From assembly GCA_949128115.1 (NCBI GenBank), contig OX421968.1:8866001-8930000 (forward strand): a DNA stretch of 64,000 bases, in the 5' to 3' direction. The notes below the pieces were generated by a model. That model worked only from the letters and a program-made list of their open reading frames with translations. It searched no databases and was not told the DNA's origin. This document shows positions 1 to 12,323 of the stretch, piece after piece (position 1 is the stretch's first letter; each line of letters opens with the position of its first letter). The stretch is from Anaspis maculata. Its lineage: Eukaryota; Arthropoda; Insecta; Coleoptera; Scraptiidae. The position numbers were made by a program, and so were the translations under genes.

Positions 1-32
1 GGAGTACAGCGTCTTAATTTCTGCACGGACTC

Positions 33-33
33 G

Positions 34-81
<48 letters not shown>
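33..81 (+). repeat. (GACA)n microsatellite
   Basis: About 12 copies of GACA. The mirrored copy at about 34203-34233 has a shorter GTCT run, so the tract differs in length between the two repeat copies. Confidence 0.95.
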
Positions 82-84
<3 letters not shown>

Positions 85-1139
85 CGGCCACATAAGCGTC
101 ATTCTGTTACTTATATAAAAAAATGTGCTCCAACTGATTACGACCTCCTGAACACGAATATCGGGTTCACTTTTGAATTGGAACATTTCTTTTTTATCGA
201 AAAACCGGAAAAATGGTAGCCTTGTCACATGATTTTTAGTGATACCTACCTACTTTTTTTTTGTTATTGAGCGAACATGTTTCGTAATTTGAGTGCCATT
301 ATCCTTCAGGTACCTAGTATTGGCTATTTCAAAATGTTCAATTACTATTTCGGCACGTCTGATTTTAAATTTGTAGGGTCGTGTAATATGCGCCGAGCCG
401 TGGCTTTGCGGCCGTTTTCAAAAATCGATAACAATTGACCTAACGGTCGGATCGAAGTGGGGTTTTTGTCAAAAGAAAGTTCAAATTGTTCTCTAAATAT
501 AATGCCGTACATGCAGTGATGTATTTCATTAAGAAATTGTAGTTGCCTGCATATCGCAACTTTCTACATCTTACCGCGAATGCCAGCACTTGATCGGCGA
601 AGCCGCCCTACACCAAAATGTTATTTTTGTAATTGTTCATGATTATTTCGGCAACATTTTTCTTGATTCGCGTACCAAGGCCATGAGCTACCCATTCGAG
701 TTGAAATATTTTCTGTATTGAATTTCGTTTTGTTCGGAGGAAAGGATATCAAGCACCAGCAAGCAACGAATAAATCATTTGCGGCCGAGCCGTAGTTTCG
801 GAGTCATGTTCAAAAATTAATAACTACTAATCGGCACCCCGCACCGATGTGAAATTTTCATTAAAATAAAGTTCAAATCATCCTCTAAATATAACTCCGC
901 ATATGTATTATGGTAAAATGATAAGATCGGGTACTTCCTCGCATGTGATAACTTTCGAGATCAGGCCGGCTTCTGAAATGCAGCATTCAACGGCGATGCC
1001 GCGTCACACTAAATTGTTATTATTGTCATTGTTTATTATTATTTCGTCAAGATTTTTCTTGGTTCGGGATACAAGGTCATGAGCTACCCAATGGAGTAAA
1101 AATTTTTCGCAAAAACCTTTTCGTCTAGGACTAGATGCG

Positions 1140-1177
1140 GGGACGGACGGACGGACGGACGGACGGACGGACGGACA
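1140..1177 (+). repeat. (GGAC)n microsatellite
   Basis: About nine tandem GGAC units. The complementary (GTCC)n run is at 33137-33167 in the inverted copy. Tracts of this GTCY type are typical companions of DINE/mini-me elements (known of the family). Confidence 0.95.
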
Positions 1178-1220
1178 AAGCGAGGACAAAAGCGCCTTCC
1201 CGTTTGGAGAAGTGCGCTAA

Positions 1221-1710
1221 AAATGCAACTTTTACAATTTCCATTGATTGTCATATTTCCTTAAACATTTAGAAACTCTCAACTCAAACTGTGCAACAGT
1301 TACTTTGCAGAATGCTGCCACCCCCACACGCTGCCCTCAAAGTAAGAGATAAATGGAAAACATGAACCCGAAGACATAGCGATCTAATTCTTTCGCTATA
1401 TGGATAGCCGACTAAAAATGGGAAAGAATAAACTACTGCTGATTAGTCGCCGCTCCCAGCTCCCGCCCTCAAACAAAAAAATATATTGATGAGTGGAAGA
1501 ATTTTTATTCAAATCTATTTCATTGGCAAATACCCCATTCTGATAACACAATATCACAATGAGTTTCGAGTGAAGAAAGTGGGCAAGGAATGGTGTTTCT
1601 CCTTCAACCAAATTTCTTTACGTTCACAATATGCCTCTTTGAGAAAATGCGCTACTGAGACTCACGCACGTGAAGGCATACTCACTTGTTTTACATTTTC
1701 AGCGTCATGA
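1221..1710 (+). repeat. Copy of the tandem-unit repeat, with element end
   Basis: This is closely similar to 54960-55435: one approx. 260 bp tandem unit (ACTCAAACTGTGCAACAGT; TAGTCGCCGCTCCCAG), then about 200 bp that includes GCGCTACTGAGACTCACGCA at 1649. It joins directly to the CTAA end at 1220, so the upstream part of this copy is missing. No gene is seen. Confidence 0.75.
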
Positions 1711-2093
1711 ATTTTTTCATCATTTCATCTACGAGTACACACCTACACACTTAGTCAATTTGAGATAGAATTAATTGAGCGTAATAAATCGCGGATTCCT
1801 AAAATGGAAATTAAGATAAGCACAGCAAAAATAAAATAAATCGGGATCATGTGCAGTGTTGTCGAATAATTTTATCGATTACCGAAATTGGGAGCTCGGT
1901 TGAAAAGCCAGAATTAATCTCAAAGAATCGGGATCAACTCTCGTTATTCTCCTTGATTTTTATGTGTTGGGCAACCTTTTATTGAAGTCAATTCCAATGT
2001 GGAGGGGTCCATATAACTTGATCGCGTGCACGGTGCCTCAATTTCAAAACTAAACAAGTAGGTACATGTACTTTTAAAAATTAAAATTAAATA
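1711..2093. other. Intergenic, no recognisable feature
   Basis: AT-rich sequence. I see no reading frame, repeat pair or RNA gene here. Confidence 0.5.
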
Positions 2094-3628
2094 CAGGGTG
2101 GTCCATCCTAGCGTAATTATTCCATAGCGGTCTTACCGTTCAAGATAGAGAAAAAGATGTAAGAAAGAAGTTATATGGTTTGATGAGACCTATAACTTAA
2201 AATTATTTTCAGCTATACAGGATGTCCCATTTTGACGGGATCAACAAAACGTCAATTTTTTTAAATGGAACACCCTATATTTTTTTGCATTTTCAGATTC
2301 AGCTTTTTCAACTGTTTTATGCCTGTATTTCTGTTTTTCAATTGTGTGGCAGTGCTACCAACTAAAAATTAAAAACTGAAAAAAAACGCATTTCCAGTTA
2401 TCTTGAAAAAATCGTAGCGGGCTTGCTTTTCAAAACTAAGAAATGAAACTTGACATGGTGATAGTCAAGTCAAAGACCAATGTCAAAAAATTGCGATTTC
2501 TTGATACAGGGCGCTCACAAAAAAAAAATCAAACTTTATAATTTTCAAAGTCTCATAACTCATTTTTTTCAAATAGCATGCCCCCAATTTTATAACGTTA
2601 TCTGATAGCTTTTTTTATCCTCTTTCATTTTTACTAGGGGTACCCTACCCTTAAACTTCATTTTTTTCGAGATAATCGGAAATTTTCACAAAATTTGTGA
2701 TTTTTTTAATTTTCTTTCACAAATTGAGTTGGCCGTGATAGATGACAGACAAGCCAAATAGTACGCAACTCTTAGTTAGTCAGTCTAAATATTGTCGAAC
2801 AAAGAAAAATGACTTTACGCGAGAGAAAATGATTGATTTGATATTCTGGTAATAATTCAGATATCCAGGATCCCACTTTGTTTTTTTCTGCGTTGAAGCC
2901 TTTTTTTTTTGTTCGACAATATTCAGACTGACTAACTGAGAGTTGCGTACTATTTGGCTTGTCTGTCGATCATCACGGCCAACTCAATTGGTGAAAAAAA
3001 ATTAAAAAATCACAAATTTTGTGAAAATTTCCGATTATCTCGAAAAAAATGAAGTTTAAGGGTAGGGTACCCCTAGTAAAAATGAGAGAAGATAAAAAAA
3101 AAGCTATCAGATAACGTTATAAAATTAGAGGCATGCTATTTGAAAAAAATGAGTTATGAGACTTTGAAAATTATAAAGTTTGATATTTTTTTGTGAACGC
3201 CCCTGTATCAAGAAATCGCAATTTTTTGACATTGGTATATTGGTCTGAGACTTGACTATCACCATGTCAAGTCTCATCTCTTAGTTTTGAAAAGCAAGGC
3301 CGCTACGATTTTTTCAAGATAACTGTGGAAAAGCGATTTTTTTCAGTTTCCAATTTTTAGTTGGTAACACTGCCACCCAATTCAAAAACAAAAATACAGG
3401 CATAAGACAGTTGAAAAAGCTGAATTCGAAAATGCGAAAAAATATAGGGTGTTCCATTAAAAAAAATTGACGTTTTGTTGATCCCGTCAAAATGGGACAC
3501 CCTGTATAGCTGAAAATAATTTTAGGTTATAGGTCTCATCAAACCATTTAACTTCTCTCTTACATCTTTTTCTTTATTTTGAAGGGTAAGACCGCTATGG
3601 GATAATTACGCTAGGATGGACCACCTGT
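2094..3628. mobile_element. CAGGGTGGTCC foldback element, about 1.5 kb
   Basis: A long imperfect palindrome. The left end CAGGGTGGTCCATCC at 2094 matches the right end GGATGGACCACCTG at 3628. Arms of about 700 bp can be followed inward to a centre near 2861. The flanking dinucleotide is TA on both sides, as expected of Tc1/mariner-type insertion. No transposase frame survives. The right end has lost one C relative to the left. Confidence 0.85.
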
Positions 3629-4062
3629 ATATTAAACCTGACTTTCTGAGCCATTCCGGCATGGACGGCATTTCCTACTGTTTATTCTTTAAACGTGAGT
3701 TTCATGAAAACCAGTGAAGTAGAAGAATTGAAAAAAAGGGGATTCTAAAATCAAATATGAAAACGTCAAAATCAAAAATAAAAAAACATCGAATTTTTTT
3801 CAAAATTTTTATATTTTTCTCGAAAAAAGACCCTCATTCTCTGGCCAGCCCAGATTTGTATATTTAATTTTTTCTTGTTACATTTTTAGCTGCACAGATT
3901 TGGTAGAAACTCACGCCACAAGAATCTATCTGTTCCTCTTTTGCTCTGCAGCTAGTCCGCAGTCTCTTTCAGCCATTTTTTATGCTAGGAAATGCCGTCC
4001 GACACATGTTGCCCGTGGTCCTGAATTTGTTACTTTTACGCCCGGAGGCGGACGCTTTCGAT
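3629..4062. other. Intergenic, no recognisable feature
   Basis: AT-rich with long T runs. No gene, RNA or paired repeat is seen. Confidence 0.5.
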
Positions 4063-4064
4063 TT

Positions 4065-4150
4065 TTAGCGCACTTTCCCAAAAAATGGGAAAAAGGCGCT
4101 TTTAGCTTCAATTTGTCCGTCCGTCCGTCTGTACCCGGGATAACTCCCCA
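4065..4150 (-). repeat. Truncated Helentron-like end
   Basis: Reads TTAGCGCACTTTCCC, a short TTCCC/GGGAA hairpin, AAAGGCGCTTTTAGC and three GTCC units, ending near CCCGGG. The same block is present in reverse complement at 45305-45375, where it closes a longer repeat. Only this terminal block is present here, so it is a fragment. Confidence 0.6.
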
Positions 4151-4370
4151 GGAAAAAGAGAAACAATGTGGTGTGAACGCTGGTCAATAGTACATATGTC
4201 CAAGATGTCGTATGTAAATACGGAGAAAGCGGATGATTATTTCACTAATTTTAAAGTTTGAGAGACATGAACAAAGGAAATCCGAAAAAGGACCTTTTCG
4301 ACGTAGAAATTAGCGGTGACTAGTTTCATCTCCATCATACCTATTTTACGTTATGGCACCGTTTATACCA

Positions 4371-5466
4371 TTGATAGACTGCACCTTAATGATCATTAAC
4401 GTTAAATGACGATTGCAAATTTGGGGGTGACACACTGCAAATCGTAATAAGCCTATAAGCTTGCGCCGTAGCGCATGAATAAACGTGACGATCAATTTTC
4501 TCCCAAAATGTCAATGTCAAATTGTCGAATGGTCCGAAGTATTGGACTATTATTGTCATCAGCATCTCTAATTATAATAATAATTTCATATTTTAGGTGC
4601 GATGTGAGGTGGTATTTATTGGTATTCACCTTAGATTCCATTCAATCAAGAAAGCGTGGTGTGAACATTGCAAGCAATAACAAAATAATTATTGCTTGCA
4701 ATGTTCACACCACATCATACTATCTTCATTTTTGTTGCCGAAATATACATATGTTGAATTTGTATTGAGTCGAAGAAATGGAGGAAACGAAGAATAAGAG
4801 ACTGATGATTTAGTCAACCTGATCAAAATCGCATAGTCCCATAGTCTAACCAACTTTTAAGCGCGGCCCTGGTTTATGTGCGCGGCTGTCAAGTGGCAAG
4901 GCAACTGACAGATGCATGTTATAGTTCATTATGTTTGTATCTATCGCGTGGTTCATTATAACTTCTTTTTTGCAATTTTTCAACTGCTTTTGCGATAAGT
5001 ATTCTATTTCGCTTGCTTTTGCATAATTTCGCATTTTTCATGACGGACGTTTTGGAATATACTCAATCTAGGTAGCATGTTTAAAAGCTATCAGCATAGT
5101 TCCAGCTCATTCATGAAATATTTATGGAAATAAACACTTATATAGGTACCTACCTGTCTCACGGATACTTACGGAAAAATCTATTCCCTCATCAATAAAT
5201 TCGACTTTGCCAAAAATAGAGTACCACCAACCGATACTGTGCTACGGGCAAGTTCGCAATGTTCGTATCATCCAACTTTCGCGAACAGGCGCAGGCGGTC
5301 ATTTTTTATGTAAAGCGAGTAGATTTTTCAATTTTTCGTACGTGCTCATACGTGCACGCTACGGGCATTATATACCTACCTGTCTCACGGATACTCACGG
5401 AAACCCATCTTCTGATCAATGAATTCGACTTTGCCCAAAAATGAAGTGCCGCCAATCTATATCGTG
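4371..5466. mobile_element. Left part of a split DNA transposon (TTAATGATCATTAA family)
   Basis: Matches, in reverse complement, the intact copy at 40934-42156. The shared left end is CCNTTGANAGACTG followed by TTAATGATCATTAA motifs. The copy runs to 5466 and resumes at 12936, the two halves fitting the uninterrupted copy. The outer flanks are TA-like on both sides. Superfamily unknown; no coding frame is evident. Confidence 0.75.
4656..4713. repeat. Perfect hairpin
   Basis: A stem of about 25 bp (GTGGTGTGAACATTGCAAGC and its complement) with a short loop. The related copy near 41815 has only one arm intact, so the hairpin is specific to this copy. Confidence 0.9.
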
Positions 5467-6094
5467 CTGGGGCCTTATTTCTAAAGGGGAGCGATCACCG
5501 GGCGATCGTGATGCAGCCAATCACATCCCTAGTTGCCTAGCAGCTTCACATGTGAACGGATCAGGGGCCCTATTTTCGGTACACGTGATCTGTTCCCCGG
5601 CGATCACCGAGGAACGCCGGTGAAGTGATCAGTTCCCCGGTTCTAAAAGTGGTATTTTTACACGACCGGGTGTAAAGTGAGCCTTTTTACCCTCATTTTC
5701 AGGCGTAAAGTGGCTCATTTAGCCCGAGGGCGTAAAATTTTTACTTTTACGCCCTCGGGCTTTGGTTTTTTAAGCGTCAAAAAACAAATGCCTGTAATTA
5801 TTAATTTAGTGATGTAAAATAGCCGCTATTTATATTTGAGGCTATATATCCGGAGTTTATAGCTGCTATATTGCAGGCTATTTTGGCTATTTCTGGAATT
5901 TTTTTTCAAAGTGATTTTTCGTATTTAATGTATTTTTCCGGTCATTTTGACACCAAACACAAAGATGTTGGAAACAATTGAAAAAATATTTTAAAAAAGC
6001 ATTTATTGTGTCCGATATTGCACAAATGTGGTATCAAATTTTAGTTTGGCACCGAGGGGTCAACCACCAGTGGAAATCACTGTACATTTTCTTG

Positions 6095-6250
6095 GAAATA
6101 CTATGGAAATACTTGGAAATAGATGGAAATACTATGGAAATACTTGGAAATAGATGGAAATACTAAGGAAATACTTGGAAATAGATGGAAATACCATGGA
6201 AATACTTGGAAATACCTGGAAATACTTTGGAAATACTTGGAAATACTTTG
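6095..6250 (+). repeat. GGAAATACTTGG minisatellite, array 1
   Basis: Tandem variants of GGAAATACT(T/A)TGG and GGAAATAGAT with a period of about 11-12 bp. Confidence 0.9.
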
Positions 6251-6550
6251 GAAATATTCCATATATACTTGGTCATAACTGCCGAAATTTGATTCCTAGT
6301 GAAGCCTGTGACAACTAGAACAGGTCTCTACGGTCGTTGTACTTATAAACTACTGGACAAATTAGTAGACGGTTTAAAAAAAGACGTCTGAATTTGAAGG
6401 CCAATAACTTTTGTGTGCACATAAGGCGACTTTTAATTACGTTTCTTGAGTTGGTCAGTTCCATTTCTCTCTTAGACATAGGTATATCCCATGAAAGGAA
6501 ACATCAAGAAACTCAAAATGAAGTTTCTACAGGGTTATAATATGTATGTA

Positions 6551-7482
6551 CAGGTGTCCGGGAATAAGTGTTACAAAACTTACAGGGACATAGAAAAACA
6601 AGAAATAAGGGGACTTTTGTTGATAAACATACCCTCGCAAATGTATAATAACGGAGATACAGGCCATCAAAGTTGTTTTTTGAAAACAGTTTTCTTTGCA
6701 TAACTTTTGAACCGTTCAACTGATTTCATTCAAATTCAAACCAAAGTTCACTAAAACAGGTTTTCATTGAACAATTATTACGAATTTCATCAAATATTTT
6801 TAGGGGCGAAAATAATAGGAGGTACCCCCTCCCCCCCTTTCCCCTAATTTTGAACCACCCTGAATATTCTTGGAAACGGTTTCAATTCTTGAATACTGCG
6901 TCCAATTCTCAGAGAAAAGTCACTTCTGCAAAATTTTAATTAGAGGCTTCATTTTGAGAATGTTTTTTTCTGAAAAACTCCATGTTTCTCAGCGAAAATG
7001 GCGATTTATCAACTTAAAACACCCAGAAAACTTATTCCAGTTGACGAATCATGAGTTTTCTTGAATATTAATTTTTAGGCCCAGGAAAGTGGCGATTTGA
7101 GTGGCGATCCCAATATTTCAAACCCAAATATCTTAAAAACGAAGCCTCTTATCAAAATTTTGCAGAAGTAACTTTTTTCTTTAAATTAAACGTAAAATTC
7201 AAAAATAAAAACAATCTCCAAAAATATTCGGGGAGGTCAAAAATAGGGGCAAAAGGGGGAGGGCACCCCCTATTATCTTAGCCCCTAAAAATGCTTGATA
7301 AAATGTAGTATTATTGTTCAATAGAGACCTGTTTCGGTGAACTTTGGTTTGAATTTGACTGAAATCGGTTTGACGATTCAGATGTTATGCAAAAAAAAAC
7401 TGTTAAGAAAAGTCCCCTTATTTTTCAAGTTTCTATCTCCCTGTGAGTTTTATAACACTTATTCCGGGACACCTGTATACAG
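6551..7482. mobile_element. Foldback element ACAGGTGTCCGGG
   Basis: ACAGGTGTCCGGGAATAAGTG at the left is mirrored at about 7457-7482. Arms continue through TTACAAAACTTACAGGGA and AATAAGGGGACTTTT, and include C-rich and G-rich runs near 6825 and 7255. It is related to the foldbacks at 8075-8865 and 8908-9943. No coding frame is seen. Confidence 0.8.
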
Positions 7483-7537
7483 GTTGGTGTCCGGTATTTA
7501 TTCGCGGAAACATTGGCAATCAACAAGAGCATATAAT

Positions 7538-8060
7538 AGCTATTCACGATTCAAGTGTTAGAAGTGACAAGGATCATTTTGTAAGCGGGAACCCCGCGAA
7601 CAACATAAGACACTTTTAACGCGTGTATCGTATAAGATTTTATCTAAAATGGTCTTTGAAATGTTTGATAAATGTCAGAATTTATTGAAAATATGACAGG
7701 AACGCGCAGGATCATCACTTTTAGCACGTCGCCCATGACGACGTATTAGAAGTGACGGGTATTATTTAACGCTTGTAGATAATAGCTATTTACGATACGA
7801 GTGTTGAAAGTGACAGGTATTATTTTGTGAGCGGGGACGCTTGCGAAACGAGCACTAGCGAGTGGAGCAACCCCGCGAACAAAATAAGACACTTTTAACG
7901 CGTGTATCGTACAGGATTTTATCTACAATGGTCTTTGAAATGTTTGGTAAATGTCAGAATTTATTGAAAATATGACAGGAACGCGCAGAATCATCATTTT
8001 TTCACGTCGCCCATGACGACGTGTTAAAAGTGACGGGTATTATTCAACGCTTGTAGATAA
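7538..8060 (+). repeat. Two-copy tandem duplication, approx. 250 bp unit
   Basis: Copy 1 is at 7538-7785 and copy 2 at 7786-8060. Both start AATAGCTATTNACGAT and contain GAAGTGAC, the TTTTAACGCGTGTATCGTA block and CGTCGCCCATGACGACGT. Copy 2 has about 30 extra bases near 7845 (CTTGCGAAACGAGCACTAGC). Confidence 0.9.
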
Positions 8061-8074
8061 TAATAGATAGACTT

Positions 8075-8865
8075 TCCTTAAACACTTTGTTCAAAATCAA
8101 AAAATAACAGCGATAATATAGCCTTTCAAAGCTGAAATTGAAAAAATTTTTTTTTGCATAATTTATGAACCGTTCAACCGGATTTTGTTCCAATTTGGAC
8201 CAAAGTTTACTAAAATATGTCTCTATTGAATAATGATAACGCATTTTATCTAACATGTTTTTGGGCGCAAATAATAGGGGGTGACCTACCATTTTCCCCC
8301 TATTTTAAAGCCCCTAATTATTTTTGGAAATCGTTCCATCTTTTTGATTCTACGTTCAACTTGAAAAAAAAGTTCCTTCTGCAAAATTTCAATAAGAGGC
8401 TTCATTTTTGAGCTATTTGGATTTGAAATTTGGGAAAACATCTTGAAAATTCCACTCTGAAAGGTCTAAAAATTGAATTAAAAAAAACTCATGATTTCTC
8501 AGATCCAGAATCCAAATTTTCTAGGTTTTCACGAAGCCTTCAATCAAAATTTTGCTAGAGTAACTTTCTTTTCTAAATTGAACGTGGAATTCAAAAATTG
8601 GAACGATTTCCAAAAATAATCAGGGTAGTGAAAAATAGGGTAGGTACCCCTATCACCTTTGCCCTTAAAAATGTTCGATAAAATGCGTTTTCATTTTTCA
8701 ATAGAGACATAATTATTTTAGTGAACTTTGGTCTAAATTTGAACAAAATCGGTTGAACGGTTCGGAAGTTATGCAAAAAAACTATTTTCAAGTTGAACTT
8801 TGAAGGCCTATATTTTCGTGATTGTTCTTTTTGGAACAGAGTGTTTTGGGGAGAGTCTTTTTTTA
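8075..8865. mobile_element. Foldback element related to 6551-7482
   Basis: The left arm (TTAAACACTTTGTTC, ATAGCCTTTCAAAG) is mirrored at 8806-8860 (CTTTGAAGGCCTATA, GAACAGAGTGTTTTGG). Internal GAACCGTTCAACCG blocks are mirrored too. Confidence 0.7.
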
Positions 8866-8907
8866 ATTCTCTATCGATTGCCAAGGTTTCTGCCATTAAA
8901 CACCGGA

Positions 8908-9943
8908 CACCCTGGACAGAGTGTGTCCCGGAATAAGGGTTACAACATTCACAGGGAAGTAGAGAATTCAAAAATAAGGAGATTTTTCAAATTTATACTA
9001 TCGCAAACGTATAATAGTTGTTTTTTGAAAACAGATTTTTTTGCATATCTTTAAACCGTTCAACCGACTCTATTCAAATTCAAATCAAAGTCTAGTCTAC
9101 TGAAATATGTCTCTATTCAACAATAATAACGCATTTCATCAAATATTTTCAGGGGCGAAGGTAATGGAGAATATCCTTCCCCTTTCTCCCATATTTTTCA
9201 ACACCCTAATTATTTTTGAAAATGGTTCCAATTTTAAATTTTTGCGTTCAATTTGGAGACAAAAGTAACTTTTGCAAAATTTTGATTAGAGGCTTTGTTT
9301 TCGAGATATTTGAGTTTGAAATTTTGGAGAACATCTCGAAATCGCCACTTTCAAAGGCATGAAAACTAAAATCCAATAAAACTCGTGATTCCTCAACTGA
9401 AGTAACTTCTTTAGGTGTTTCAAGTCGATAAACCACCCCTCATTTTTAGTTGAGAGACGAGGTGTTTTCAGGAAAAAACACTTTGGGTTCTGGAAAATGG
9501 CGATTTTGAGTTTCAAAGTTTCAAACCCAAATATCTCGAAAATGGAGTCTATAGTCACAATTTTGTTACTACTGTGTTATTACTCGTATTGCTCAATACA
9601 GTAAGCTTTGGTTCGACTTTGAATAAAATCGGTGGATTGTTCCAAAAGTTATGCAAAAAGTACCGTTTTTGAAAAACCATTTGAAAGCCGGTATCTCTGT
9701 TATTATACGTTTGCGGGGGTATATCTATTGAGAAAAATCCCCTTATTATTCAATTCTCTATCTCAAGCCAAAAAAGTTTCAAAAGTTATGCAAAGTAACT
9801 ATTTAAAAAAAAAACATTTTTGACGGCCTCTATCTCCGTAATCATACGTTTGCAAGGTATGTTTATTGCGAAAAGTTCCCTCATTTTTCAATTCTCTATC
9901 TCCCTGTGAGTTTGGTAACTCATATTCCGGAACACCCTGTAGA
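8908..9943. mobile_element. Foldback element ACCCTGGACAGAGTGTGTCCCGG
   Basis: Left end near 8908 with TCCCGGAATAAGGGTTAC and the ACAGGGAAGTAGAGAATTC arm. The right end has GAATTCTCTATCTCCCTGTG-like sequence and ATTCCGGAACACCCTGTA at 9943. It belongs to the same family as the two preceding foldbacks. A partial third arm occurs at 9690-9850, so the interior is rearranged. Confidence 0.75.
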
Positions 9944-10548
9944 AATCAGTGCCCTCAACGGTTTAGGAATTTCTTGGTTCGGAAGTCTAACAATGAAGAT
10001 ATGAATTTTCATATTAAGTTATGTAGATTTGGCCCATCGGGACACGGGCTAATTCTAGTTGTGATTTTGAAAAATTAAAATTGTGCACGGTTGTTCCCAC
10101 AACCACTTTGCAAATAGAGTATTATACTTTTGAAAAAATTTTTTCGATGGAATCAGAAACTATATTGAAAAATAACTGACCCGTATTTTTTTTTCAGCCA
10201 AAAATCGTATCGTTTGGCCGCAATAAATAAAAGAAATTCCTATATTCTGCCTATTTCTGACGTCATTTACACAGGCAGTATAGGCGGTGACTCGCTGTGA
10301 CGTCAGAACTTGTTGATGTTATTTCTTTATTGCGCCCAAACGGTACGGTTTTCGACTGAATAAAAAAACACGGGTCAATTATTTTTCAATGTAGTTTCCA
10401 TTTCAATCAAAAAATTTTTTTAGTATAATACTCCATTGTGATAGGTACAAACACACAATTTGGTACACGTAGGTACCCTTCAAACTAGCTACCTACGTGT
10501 ACCAAATTTCAAACTTTGCCCCTGAAAGGTAGGCAATCTGCGAACGGA

Positions 10549-10755
10549 AATACTTGGAAATACTATAAAAATACTTGGAAATACTATGGAAATACCTGGA
10601 AATACTTGGAAGTATCATGGAAATACTTGGAAATACCATGGAAATACTAGGAAATACTTGGAAATACCATGGAAATACTTGGAAATATTTGGAAATACTT
10701 GGAAATATATTGGAAATACCTGGAAATACAGTCAAAATACTATCAAGTATTTCCA
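10549..10755 (+). repeat. GGAAATACTTGG minisatellite, array 2
   Basis: About 17 variants of the same unit as array 1 and on the same strand, although the sequences flanking the two arrays are inverted with respect to each other. Confidence 0.9.
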
Positions 10756-11867
10756 AAAATGGAAATCACTGTACAAATTTTCAGTAGGTGGTTGACCCCT
10801 CGTTTGGCACCTATCGAACCAAGGCATCAAATGAAGTGAAATTAAAAGAAAAATCCGTTACCCCACAGGAAATTGATGTGAAATCAACGTAATTAAAATG
10901 AAAATGTAGTTTTAGGCTATCACTTTTTTTAAATTATTTATTGCGCGGGAAAAATCGGATTTATAGCCGGCTACAAACGTTTATATCTAGCGGCTATTTA
11001 TGCTATTTTGGATATATATCCTGCGGATATAAATCCGACTCACATCACTAATTATTATTAAATGTCACAAACTAATAAATTTGTTGAAATGCACAGCTCA
11101 GAGGCATTTGGGACCCCCCAAAGACGGGGAAGGGTGTATGGTTTCACTTATTAAGCTTCTCGTTGAATTGTTTGCTTTGAAAATACACATATTCGAAACT
11201 CCAAAAGTGAGGTTATGTGCGTTGACGGCTCTGGCCGGATTCCTATTTATCAGAGTTCCGTGCTCAGTTTTCTTGAGGGGGCAGGCGAATACTAAATTTG
11301 AATAGCCGTTTTCGATACAAGAGCGCGATTTCAGGCCCGAAGCCGTGGTTACCATCATAAAACGTGTAGCCGAATGAATATTTTGGTTTGTAGGTATCCG
11401 TCTGCCTGTCTCTTTACTGTCTTTACGTAGGCTGTAACTTTGCGGTAAAATCCGTGTCGTCCTTAACTGAAAGGGTTGTCTTCAGTATGGAAAACACGGA
11501 CCACAAAGTAGAAGGGGCTTCACCACCTTGGATTTTTCAGCTAAGTATAGGTATACCTACGTTCTCATGTATTTTTTTTTTGGACTTCTCCGGCAGAGAA
11601 GATCAAGTGTGGCTCGAGAAGCCATCGCCATCGGCGGGAGGAGTGCAGCGCCTCAAAAACGAAAACTCATGCTGGGTGCTTTTCAATAAAAAAGACACTG
11701 ACACTAGTGGTAATTATTAAATGACAAGTGAAAACAAAATCATAGGTGCCCATAATGTCATTGCTAACTAGATCGATCTATAATCGCTTTTTAGTTTTTT
11801 CGGCTTTTATGGTTCAAAATCGAATTAAAAAAAAGAATGGGTCGTGTAAAAAACGTTGTATGCAGCT

Positions 11868-11968
11868 CAAGCGTAAAGCCTGTTTTAGGCCCTCTGTCTG
11901 AATGTGCCCTCGCTATGCTCGGGCACAACTTACATACGTCGGGCCTAAAACAGTCGCTTTACGCTCTT
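11868..11968. repeat. Hairpin, approx. 100 bp
   Basis: GCGTAAAGCCTGTTTTAGGCCC at 11870 pairs with GGGCCTAAAACAGTCGCTTT at about 11939-11968, with a smaller inner GTGCCCTCGC/GCTCGGGCAC pairing. Confidence 0.8.
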
Positions 11969-12110
11969 ACTACATAAATAACTATTTCGTGACCACTTTT
12001 TCGGCTATACTCGTACATGTCCGTGTAATGTCGAAGCTTGGCTGTCAGCTGTGATATTTGAAATCGAATTGTAGTTTTTCGAAACCTACCTACTTTTGCT
12101 ATTTATTAAC

Positions 12111-12323
12111 ATGGAATCTGCCGGCCCAAGCTTCAAGAGGCCACGATTGGATGCGATTTCCGAAACTCAAAAAGAAAAACTGACCGAACTCATGGCCAAG
12201 AACCCCATATATCCTTGTCAACTTGCTACGGTCAGCCGGCTTCCTTCCCTGGGTACGGGGATAAATGGCGTGACTAGTTCTGTGATGTGCCGGGCCTTCA
12301 CAAGTTACACTGAAGTCTTTTAA
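12111..12323 (+). pseudogene. Myb/SANT-like protein start, Harbinger accessory ORF remnant
   Basis: An open frame of 70 residues begins MESAGPSFKRPRLDAISETQ and continues with QKEKLTELMAKNP. Basic KRPR followed by a Q-K-E-x-L-x-E-L-M-x-K-NP helix resembles the N-terminus of Myb/SANT-like proteins that accompany Harbinger transposases. The frame then loses similarity and stops at 12323, consistent with an internal deletion. A decayed copy is likely. The family call is by eye and moderate. Confidence 0.45.

Larger units (their letters stand above)
1..1220 (+). repeat. Helentron/DINE-like repeat copy, left member of a 1.2 kb inverted pair
   Basis: This segment is repeated in reverse complement at 33105-34262, including the first bases of the window (GGAGTACAGCGTC versus GACGCTGTACTCC). 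It contains a (GACA)n tract near its start and a (GGAC)n tract near its end. It then reads AAAGCGCC, a weak hairpin, and AGTGCGCTAA at 1211-1220. The (GTCY)n tract beside a hairpin and CTAA end resembles non-autonomous Helentron (DINE/HINE) ends. That class assignment is inference. The window cuts the element, so its other end is unknown. No coding potential is seen. Confidence 0.6.
6045..10812. repeat. Inverted repeat pair GGCACCGAGGGGTCAACCACC
   Basis: GGCACC-GAGGGGTCAACCACC at about 6047 and its complement at about 10787-10812 face each other, each followed inward by TGGAAATCACTGTACA and a GGAAATACT array. This makes a further layer in the nest. Confidence 0.65.
5798..11060. mobile_element. 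Nested inverted-repeat element inside the Harbinger-like insertion
   Basis: ATTAATTTAGTGATGT at the left is mirrored by ACATCACTAATTATTATTAA at the right. Inward of these, TAGCCGCTATTTATA-type repeats are found at both ends (5820-5890 and 10955-11040). It encloses the GGAAATACT arrays and three foldback repeats. Exact ends and superfamily are unclear. Confidence 0.55.

Noticed and set aside
4555..4768. Open frame spanning the 25-bp hairpin
   Set aside because: It lies wholly within a transposon and its sequence is explained by the hairpin and AT-rich repeats.
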